NCBI GenBank assembly: GCA_038380795.1
Contig: CM076272.1
Coordinates: 744,001-808,000, forward strand
DNA length: 64,000 bases
Reading direction: 5' to 3'
DNA from: Pyrocephalus nanus
Lineage: Eukaryota > Chordata > Aves > Passeriformes > Tyrannidae
Below, piece after piece: positions 54,176-64,000 of the stretch. Position 1 is the first letter of the stretch. Every line of letters starts with the position of its first letter. Under the pieces are notes generated by a model, which was not told the DNA's origin, searched no databases, and saw nothing but the letters and a program-made list of their open reading frames with translations. The position numbers and the translations under genes are program-made.

Positions 54176-57100
54176 CAATAATAATTAAAAAATCTTCTAT
54201 CAGACACTGTTCTGACTTTTACCTCAAATTGCCCTCAGTGACATCCAGACTGATATCCCTCATAAGCTGCCCCATCTAGAGATGTAACGGTTCTATTTTA
54301 CAGCTTGGTTGATTTTTCAAGACCTCAGTGGCTTTTATGCAGTGTCCCCTCAGACACAGCTGCAGCCCCTCAACCAATTTCCTTCCAAGACTGGGCAATG
54401 GTCATCACACAGTAAATCTGTCAAGACTTAGACTGCATTAACAAGTTGGGAAAAAAAAGATCATTTCACTTGTGAGAGCAACTTTCTAAATTAAAATAAT
54501 CAAAACTAATAAACTGCTTTGGTTTGTCTGAACCGAAAGAGAGAATTCCAGTGGATTTCCAGTTCACTCAAAGTGTCCTGCTCATTTTCTCTTACCCATT
54601 CCCCCCACGAGCTGTATCTATTAACCCATTCTCGTAGGACACACGGCACAGTTAAATGATCCACACTCAGCTGCACCTACAGCAGCCACTTGTAAATGTC
54701 TAATTACAAGTGAAAAAACTTACTGCATTCCATACCTGCTTCTTTTTTTTTTTTAATAAAGGAACTGCAACATACATAGTTTCTGAAGCAAAATGAGTGA
54801 CAAATGAATAAAGCAATTTGAGAAGGTCTCCAGACAGAAAGAAGTGCTAATAATTTCAGTAGGAGGGAGAGGTTCAGAGAGATGACAGTAATGTAAGTGG
54901 GGACAGGGTGAAGCTCTTGGGTTCCAGTCCAAATCTTTCAAACCCAGCGCTCTAAAGAGAGTCCAAACTCTAAATTTAGGTGTCTAAAATTAAAATGGCC
55001 TAAGGGTTCAACAATCTGTATCTTCCAGTTTATTGCAGAAACTGTACAGTTACCCACTTGTGGGAAACAAACCCAACTCAAAGTGTTTACATACAGAGTT
55101 CATGTCCTTGGTTTAAGGGCACAGGTTTAACACAGAATCCCTTGCTGCATTCTCTGCATTCACTTTCCCTGAAGTTAAAAATGTTGCCTCAGACACAGGG
55201 GCCTTTTTGCTCATGGTATTCTCAAAAATCAAAAACCTTCTTCCAGAAATATCAGGGCATGTGTATTGAGGCTAATCAAGATTCTTCACTTGCCATGGGC
55301 AGTAATACAACTGATTACCACATGCATCAAGCAGCTGCTCCCTTCAGTTTTTATAAATTTGGCAATTATCCTCTGTACACTCCCTTACTCCCCAGTTCAA
55401 TGATCTCTCAAGGGAACACGAAGGTTCAATTCAGAACCCGAGTGTTAATCTCCAATATTGAGTAAACCCCAGCTGAGAGTGACTGGAAGTTGGAGAAACA
55501 CACTGCTGGAAGATGCAAAGGCAGGTTGATAGGGCGTGGACATTTACAAAACATCCAGTTCCAAGGAGTTGAAAAGCAGCTGATTTTAAGGAGAACCACA
55601 AAATACATACATTTTCTTGCCTTTCTGAGCAGGAAGAAACAGGCTCAGAGACAGACTAGAAAGATGACACCCATGACCAGACACAAAATCTACTTGGGGA
55701 CTTAATTTCCTTCCTTTTAGTGCTACACACATCAAAACACAACCCACTGGCTCGCTGGGTGGTTTACCTGCTTTCAGATGGGGAGCTATTCCCATCTAAA
55801 CTGACTCCAACTGCAGCTGGGGACAGATGAGCTGTCAGTGTTCCATGCCTGCACTTCAGCACCTGATCCATCAGTCAGGACGGTGATTACCACAACATCA
55901 TTCTGCAGATATTCTTCATAGGGAAGGAGATGTTTAATAAGAAGGGCTCTGATATGATAAGCCAATAACCACATGGCCACTCAGCAGGAACCTGATTTCC
56001 CTTTCAGAGCCAGGTTTGCAACAAGCAATGTCACAGCTCTGTGTGGAGCATTTGCTGTCCTGCAGGAACAGGGACTGTGACAGTCACCTCTTGCAGCTCC
56101 GAGGTTATTTTCATCCCAGCTCATACAGGACCAAAATAATGAGGTGGGGTTTTGGCAGTTACCCTGCAAATCCTGGCTGCTCATCCTCTTGGTATTAAAC
56201 AACGTGTGAGAAAAAACTGAAACAAAAAAATGCCTAAAAAAAACCCCCACCCTGGTACAACACTGGAACAAACCCAAATGCAAAGAAAACCCATGCTGAA
56301 GAGCATAAAATGTGTTTTATCTTTTCATAAAGGGGTTTAATTCTCTAATTGTTCCTGACCCCTTTTCTCTAATTTATTAAATTAAAAATTAAAAAAAAAA
56401 ATATATTAGGACATCTCTTTTGGTTCTGCCACAGAAGTAGAGCAAACTGCCCGAGATTTACTTCATGAATTTCCTTCCAAACTGAACAGCAGAAGTGCTT
56501 TTGACCAGAACTGTGCCAAGCAGTCAGCAGCACAGTTCTTGAGGCTGGCTGAAACATTCTCTATAAAGTCTGATACTCAGCAGCAGAAAGGCTGTTAAAC
56601 CAACAGAAGAAACAATCACACTCCATATTGTTTTCTCTCTGGCTGTGCAGATAACCCACTGATTCAAACAGAGCAGCAGAACCAGAAACTACAGAAACAG
56701 TGCAAGGAAAGAGCAAGAGATGGGTATCTGCTCCTTGAAGGGCCTGTGGAATGAGAAAATTAAGAAGTTTCCTTATCTCTGAAGCTGTTCTTCATATTCC
56801 TAATGCTCCCTCCTCAACATATCCTGACACACAGATATAACAACAAGAGAAAACACTGTTGCTTCTACAGTGCAATCCAAGAAAGTCCACTAACATTTCT
56901 TTCAAACATACAGGTGTTTTAATAACTGAACAAGTTTTGGAATGCTAACAGTGAGATGCACAAGTGATGCCCTTGGACCCTGAACCCCCCCAAATGCCAT
57001 CTGTTTGTGAGGTCATTTCCCTCCAGCCACCTCCAGAGAACACTCCTGACCCTGGGCACTGGGGGGACACTTGGCCCTTCCCCAGTCCAGCACAGGGACA

Positions 57101-59137
57101 CCCTCACTTCAACCACGTAGGAAGCACCAAAGCCAAGGTCATCAACAAAAATCAGATGAAAAGTTGGAAAAAATAAAAATAAAAAATTCACAGTAAGAAC
57201 AAAGACATTTTCTTGCCACTATAATGTCACCTTCATGTTGTAAAGATTCACCTGTGTGTTCTGCTCACACAGTAAACAGGGGAGTCTCTTGAATCCTTAA
57301 AGGACTGCAAAGCAACCTGAAATGCATCAGGTCAGGTTGTGCAGCACGTGAAAGTTCTCACACTGTGTAAGGCCTCCACACAGAGCAAACCTTGAGATCA
57401 CCATCCAACATGTAAACTGACAGTCATGTGCTGCCCCTCCTGTTTGAGCACCAATCCACCTTTGGATTCCTTTTCTACCAAGTAAACTCAGAAATCCTGT
57501 ATCAGTGTTGCTGCAAAGGCAATCACTATTTCCATTCCATGTATCATGAAAGGAAGCAGGCAGAAGTATAAAAGCCTGGACAGAGAAAGAGCATCTTAGT
57601 CTCCTGGGAGTTCATTTTATGCTGTAACTGGTGAAAAGCCTCTTTAAAAAGGTTATAAATACCATATTAATTTCATTAGGAAAGCTCCCATGGCATATTA
57701 ATTCAATTTCTGGCACTGTTATTGCATCTTTTCAGATACACAAAATCTTAGGAGGTAATTTCATTAACAGTAAAGATCTGAGAGAGGCAACTAAAATATT
57801 TTAAACAGTTTGGTAATTCAGCTGGAAAGCATGCAAGTTTATTAGTATACTACTCTTCTCTTCCAATTAACACCACACGGACACACAAGAGCCAGCAGGT
57901 TCTGCTGCTGAAGTTCTGTTACCCTCAAGGCCTCTGTATTTGCAGAACAGCCCTCAGAAGATTAATGACCTACTCCTTTATTTAAGGCAGATCCTCATCT
58001 TCAGTGATCACATCCAAGCTCTGCAGCTAAGCACGAAATTTAACAACTGTCTTGGCCCATGCTGTGAACAAAGGAAACTTCTCCCCCCAAACATTTGCCC
58101 CACTGGACACTGGGCTGTTCCAGACACATCAAATACTGGAAATGCCAGACTGTACAATGGCATTGGCAGCCTCTCCATCCTGGCCTTGACTCTCTAGCCT
58201 GACTTACACACACGGGCCTCTGAACTTACCTCCAGTCCCAGCAGAAGTCAACAGCAGCTTTCTGTCAGAGGATAAATAAATAAACTTTATAAAATGTAGA
58301 CAGAAAGCAAATTCTGTTGAAATAAGTATGTAGATACATTTCACACCCTATGACCACAAATGTGATCACTATGTTTAGTTTGTATGTTTTAAGTCATGAC
58401 AACTCCAAAACCTGCATACCCTTACTGTTAACTGCGGCACCAGCCTAGCTATCATATGACAGCAAATCCTTCTCTGTCACATTTTAAACCCAGGCTGTTG
58501 ATCCAACTGCACTCTGAGTCACAAGAAAGGAAACACAAAGTAGCTGCTTTGAACCACAGAGGCACCACCCGTGTGACCAAAGCTGCTCCTGCTTATGGAT
58601 TCATGATGTTCAACTGATGAATTAAGGATCTAAATCCAGAGTGTCTTTCTGGAAAGGATGCTATAGTGCAACAAGACCTACAGATTTTCAGGAAGAAATT
58701 CCAGCCCCAAGTCCTACAGCTTGAGTGGGATCAGGAGATCAGACCATAAAACCTCATCAACGTCCCACCCATCCCAGAAATCTAATGAGTCCCATCCCAG
58801 GCATCTCCCCATCAATACACTAAATCCCCACTGCAGACCACAGCAGATGCAAACTCTGAAGAATTTACCCATTAACACACAGAAACTACACTATGGAATA
58901 AGAAGAGGTAACTTTGAAGCCCGACTCCCCTGAACACTGATGCAGATTCTGGCAGTAGCAGTACATCTGCCTGCTCTTTGGGCAGTCTCATTTGAACTGT
59001 TCTTAGGAGGTACTGAAAATAGATTTTTAGAAACTTTGTTTCATGACTACTCATTATTATCATAGAATAAACCTTCTCATTGGCAAGCATGGAATTAATA
59101 AGACAACCTGCATTTAGAGCAGCCCTACAACACCCCA
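54176..59137. other. Non-coding intron or flank
   Basis: Unique sequence. At 58760-58900 faint repeats of CCCATCCCAG and CCCATCAATACAC-like words suggest a decayed tandem repeat. The AT-rich stretch 57645-57745 has TATTAATTTCATTAGG and CATATTAATTCAATT words. No exon recognised. Confidence 0.55.
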
Positions 59138-59178
59138 GGATCACAGGATGGCTGAGGCTGGGAGGGGACACTGGAGGT
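59138..59178 (-). mobile_element. CR1 LINE 3'-end remnant
   Basis: AGGATCACAGGATGGCTGAG and GCTGGGAGGGGACACTGGAG match the antisense CR1 end (AATCACAGAATGGTTGAGGT, then TGGAAGGGACCTCTGGAGG). Only about 40 bp are recognisable. Confidence 0.7.
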
Positions 59179-62100
59179 GCTGCATCTGCACAGCTGATCA
59201 AAGACTTCAACAACTGCAGCTTCAGTTTTAAATGGTCCAGTTTTAAGGGTCAGGAAACTGCTCCTTTTTGTAAAGTACAGAGAACACACAAGGGCTTGGG
59301 ACTAATATGCAGCTCTACTTTTTCAGATACAGAATCCATGTTTTGAATTGGGGTTTTACAGCTTGGCTACCGATGAAGTTACAACTTTATGTGGAATTTT
59401 AATCATCAGGACAGGAACAAAGTTTTCAAAAATACTCTGTATGACCTAGAAGCCTAAGTCTCATTAAAAGAAGTCATCTGATCTCTTCAGGACCTGCAGT
59501 CAGCTTTTCAAGTGAGGCAAGGAGCACTGGAGACTTTTAAAACAATTTTCTCTGCATAGGCCACTGACACAAAATAATTCACTTTAGTGTCTCAAAAAAA
59601 AAAAAAATTATCTCAACTATTAACATGAAACACTAAAAATGTTCTGTTGCAAATCACTGAGCCAAGTTCTAACCAAGGCACTGGATCCCAGAGCTGCAGC
59701 CTCCTTTCTGCTACGCTTGGTCAACTCTATCAAATCCTGAGCCATTTCCATGCCTACAGAGATGTATTCCAGAAGATCACATGGCTTGCTTTGTGAATGA
59801 AAGTAAGTAATGCATCTAAACAAAATATGCTTATTCCTAACCATAACATGTTTCCTGTAACACTGTGAAATCCTCTGCTAACTTTTTCTGTAAATACAAC
59901 AAGCCCCTCCTGCCTTATTTAACATGCACTATATGCAGTGACCCAATTTAACAGTGCAAGGCTCGAAGAGGAGCTGTTGGATCTACAAATATGTAACACC
60001 ACTACACTCCAGCCAAGCAGTGGCAACGGGAAGAAGCAACACAGAAGGAGCACTGCATATATAATTAGCAGCTCTCTCTACCCAGATATTTTATTAAGTA
60101 GGCAATAAGCTCTTCCCTACCTGGCTGCTTAGGAACTTCTAAAAATTAAACCCCAAATAAACCACAAACCACAAAAGAGAAAAAAGCCCTCAACTTTCTT
60201 GGCAAACTACTGGAAGATTAGCTACTTCCCTACCTCCAAATCGTTTTACAAGGCTTAAAGGTATCTGCAGGTTTCCCCTAAATATTTCCACAATTTGACA
60301 ATGGTGTCTGTAAACAATCTTCAGCTACACTTCCAGCAACCTCACCTTTCAGGGACACCGATAGCCCCCTGTAACTACACACACAGTTTTATTTAAACAG
60401 CTACTGTGTTTCCTCTGCTCTGTAACTTCAGCTGGGAGATCACACAGAGGTCAATTTTGCATGAACACCTGTACAGACACTCGAGTTCACCCTCCCAGCC
60501 CTTGCAGAGCTGCTGTCTGCAGTGCTCATTATCTCCAGGGGTAATTACCACCAGGGTAAATCTATCGTGGTATGCTGAATAAAAACACCATAACCACAAG
60601 CTACCATTATTAGAGTTTCATTTATTAGAGAGTTTTGCATCTAGTTCTCAGGATTTTACTGTTCAGCATTGAATAGTTATAAATTATCTCCTCTTAAGGC
60701 CACCAAATCCAAACTGGCGAGGTTACAGGTTTCATGGAAATCTATTCTTGGTTTTTTTCTTCCTCTCCCTAAACATAACATATTTTCCATGGCCATATCC
60801 AAGAAAGATGTAGCCTGAAGATAAAATATCACCAGAAATAACACCTATATGGCAAGCTATTTCATACAGTTACATTTTGCCCCACTTTAAAAATGAATAT
60901 ACTGACATGGCATCATTTCAAGCAGCTCAAAATAGATTTTTTTAATAGATATTAGTCATAAGACGCGTTTTAAAACATCTGGGACTCAATCTGAAACTCT
61001 CTGACAGCAAAAGACTGTTCTGTGGGTATGAACAGAGGAACAGTGAACTAAGCCCACTTGTTGGCCATCCACTCTTTCAGCATTTCAGCTCAAAACGTAT
61101 TTTACTGCCACAGTAATTCGCTCTGAGCTAATCTTCTGCCAAAGATGCTCAGAATTCCACAACTCAAAGGCTATTTTCTGTCATTGTTTTATTATTTAGG
61201 CCCATGTCAGTGGTCTGGAGGAGGTGGATTGATTTGCTATGTTTAAAGCTCCAGGCCTCTTCTTCTCCAGTTCCCAAGGACCACAGCATGAACCTCCATG
61301 AATCTGTTACAGAATCATCTCCTCCTCCACTGATAGGTCTCAGACTCACAGAAGAAAAACCATACATATACATGTTATTGTAACTTCTATAAGATAATAC
61401 TTGGGGTAAAACCAGTCATAGAACTATTACTACCCAGAGTGCTCAATAAAACTATGTGCTCTTCCAGCCTTTTCCTCACAAAAATAAAGCATCTTTTTAT
61501 ACAAACAAACTTCATTATGAAATCCACAGATGGATGTTTAATATTTTGCTTCTACAACCAAAAGGCTTCAGACATATCTTCTCTCACGCAAAATTCTCAC
61601 CAATTCTCCCAGTTACAGGTTCCGAGATTAAATTTCCAACCTGCTGTTGGAAGCCACTGTTTGACCCATCCTCCTATGCCAGTTACAGGGATTTTGCATT
61701 TGAAGGGTAAAGGAATTGAGACAAGTCTTTGGGATGGATTAAGTGACAGAGGAGAGTTATTCCCCATCACAAAGATGATGTAGCCCAGAGAGAGACAGCA
61801 CAGTGATTTTGTTACAAACAGCACAGCTCCAGTCTTTATGATGCCACTCTTTCTCCTGCACATGCTTTTGTCTGTCAATGTCAGAAGTTTTCAACAATGC
61901 AGATTTATAAAAATGTAAACTGTGTTGCCCAGGAGAGATTCCAGACCTCTACAGATCTTCTTCAAGAGAACCTTCATGTGAGATGTTTTTTCACAGCCTT
62001 TAGTTCCCTCCTATTCTTGCCAAGAAAATGCATCCTTTTATTAATCCTGATTAAATTCTGCTTTGAGAATTTACAGTCTGACTACACACTAATGAATATC

Positions 62101-63660
62101 TTTCTTTGTGTTTCCTGCCCCAAACTGTTTACAGTCCTTATCTACTCAGCATCCTCAGACTGGAATGTTAGAGCAGAGAGACACAGGTATGAGTAGAGAC
62201 AGAGAAAAATATCGGAGAAAAAGAAAATCAGCAGAGCACTTCTGGGTGCCTCTCAGGAGAGGAAGATTATTGATATTGTGAAAACAACTTTTCCTACGTT
62301 ATTTGAAACTCTGTCTTGAAGAAATTCGCAATAAACAGAACCACAACACAAACATCTAATAAAAGTTTGATTATAGACAGAGGTGTGGGTTCTGTATGTC
62401 TGAGGTTTATTTGCATTCATATAAAGAAGCCTGAAGGAATAGCCTGTCTATGGGTAAGAAACACTGAGCTTCTGCAGTGCTCCTCAGCCAGAGACACCCC
62501 CAACCACACAGCTCAGAAATTCAGTCCTTCACACGGCTCTTTCAAATCCAATATTAGATTATTGACTTCTTCCCCTGCCTCCTGTGATATCAAAATATAC
62601 ACGATAAGAAGCTGTGAGAGTAACTCACAGAACCTCAGATCTTTGGGGCAAACTGTCACCCAGACCTGGAGCTCCCCCCCAAAGGACTTGGCATTGATGT
62701 GCCTTCCCACAGTTTTATTTCAAGCCTTCTTTTTGTGATTATTGAAAAACCAAACATATATATATGTGTAAAGCATCTCAGCTGTTGCGGTATTTCATTT
62801 AAATTCTGAATTTTCAGATTAACCTCGTAATCCCTGGATTTAATCCTCAGCTTCCAAATGCTCAGACATGACCAATGAAAACCCACACCACTTTTCAATG
62901 GCAATTTCTTAGCAGCACACAGCCTCAGTAAAGTGTAAACACTGTCTCAACCTGGCTGTATTTAACACTATCCTCCTGACCTTCTATGGGAGGCTGCTCC
63001 ATCATCTGCTGCTTCTGTTCGTTTGTGCTGAAGGGAAGTTTGTCTGCAGCTCTTCCTCACCTGCTGATCTGAGGTTACCACACTCCCTGTACCTGTCCCA
63101 CACGGGAACTTTATCTGAGCCTTGTGTATTCTGGCACTCTTTCTGCTTTCAGAAATGTGCCTTCCCTTTGTACTCTGCCTTCCCTTTAAATCACTTGTGC
63201 TCTGCTGGAGACAAGGATGTAAGGAGTCATTTAGAGAGACGTGGAGGTGATTTCATTGCTTCACACTTAATTATAGTTTGCTATATCGATACTTTCTTTA
63301 CACTAAAACAATCTCTTCCCATTACCACAGTGTTATTTAATACATCTGTATGTCCTCTTGTCTGGAGTCAACAAGGTAACAGAGCTCCTGGGATATTTCC
63401 TATTCTCAGGTAAGAGCTCTAAGTGTTGCTGACACATCCATCTGCAGTGCTTTGTATTTGCTCTGGGTTCTGTTCCCAGGTAAGGACGTTACTCTGATTA
63501 GAGAAAGTGTGCTGTCATATCTGTATCTGAGTGACAGCCCCACAGTCTGTGTTTGCTTCTGCTGTCTGCTGCTTAGTCCAGGGTCAATCCAGCTGAGAAA
63601 CTCGGGTTTACCACCATTAAACCACTGTCCTTTACACAGATCTCAGCACTAACCTGGAAA
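59179..63660. other. Non-coding intron or flank
   Basis: Unique AT-rich sequence. The 140-codon frame at 62316-62738 and others show no family resemblance. A short AT dinucleotide run lies near 62757. Confidence 0.6.
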
Positions 63661-63683
63661 CTATCTATCTATCTATCTATCTA
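63661..63683. repeat. (CTAT)n microsatellite
   Basis: Between five and six perfect CTAT units. Confidence 0.95.
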
Positions 63684-64000
63684 ACACGGGTTAAAAGCTC
63701 CTTTGCACTACCTCAGAAACTTTAAAGGCCATGTAAGTGTTTGCACAGAAATTTAATGAGCACATACCTAGACAGATATATCCAGATATATCTGGGTCCA
63801 CTCCCTCCATGTCCTTGCTTAGCAGTTTCCAGGGGGTGTAAATACCCTCCAGAGTCACTAACCAGCAATAGAGGAGTGACTCATTCCAGCCAGGACACAC
63901 AGCAACCCAAGTGAGGGACTGCCTTGCACTTTTGTTTCTTGTGGAGCAGATCTCAGGAGGTGGGAAGAGCTAAGCCAGCACAGGTATTACTGCTCCATGA
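63684..64000. other. Non-coding intron or flank to window end
   Basis: Nothing recognised. Confidence 0.6.

Noticed and set aside
62316..62738. 140-codon plus-strand frame
   Set aside because: No recognisable family, codon use like surrounding non-coding DNA, no promoter or splice evidence.

Overview
The window looks like avian nuclear genomic DNA, most likely from a songbird. It is AT-rich, with few genes and few repeats. It holds several decayed CR1 LINE 3' ends and one fragment of a bird-type ERV LTR. Its only recognisable protein-coding gene is split into small exons with clean GT-AG borders. The species cannot be fixed from the sequence alone.

That gene is on the minus strand and is the 5' part of OTUD7A (Cezanne-2, an OTU-family deubiquitinase). 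Three coding exons are visible, read right to left: 9946-9862 (start codon and first half of the UBA-like domain), 2393-2229 (second half of that domain plus the linker) and 1027-809 (start of the OTU catalytic region). All junctions are in the same phase, and the three exons give 156 residues plus one base. The catalytic-cysteine exon and the rest of the gene lie beyond the left edge. An acceptor at 10020-10021 shows that at least one further upstream exon exists, but I could not find it. Positions 10020-64000 are therefore read as one long 5' intron, or intron plus distal 5' flank, with no exon I can support.

The most unusual feature is at 0.1-2.8 kb. Two different minisatellites lie against splice sites of this gene. 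One has 24 copies of a 27-28 bp unit (143-811) and contains the 5' splice site of exon 1027-809 within its last copy, so earlier copies are donor-like decoys. The other has 4-5 copies of a roughly 80-120 bp unit (2397-2817) and duplicates the polypyrimidine region just upstream of exon 2393-2229. In the transcript sense it carries UG-rich tracts and many extra acceptor-like CAGs. Together they look like a length-variable splicing-control region inside one gene.

The remaining 54 kb holds CR1 fragments (about 11.6, 11.8, 14.9, 48.6 and 59.2 kb), an LTR fragment (10.5 kb), simple repeats, a helically spaced E-box cluster (13.0 kb), a CAGGTAAC repeat (16.4 kb), and AT-rich homeodomain/POU/SOX-motif blocks (28.7 and 33.9 kb) that could be regulatory. 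No tRNA, rRNA, CRISPR array, prokaryotic feature or intact mobile element was found.
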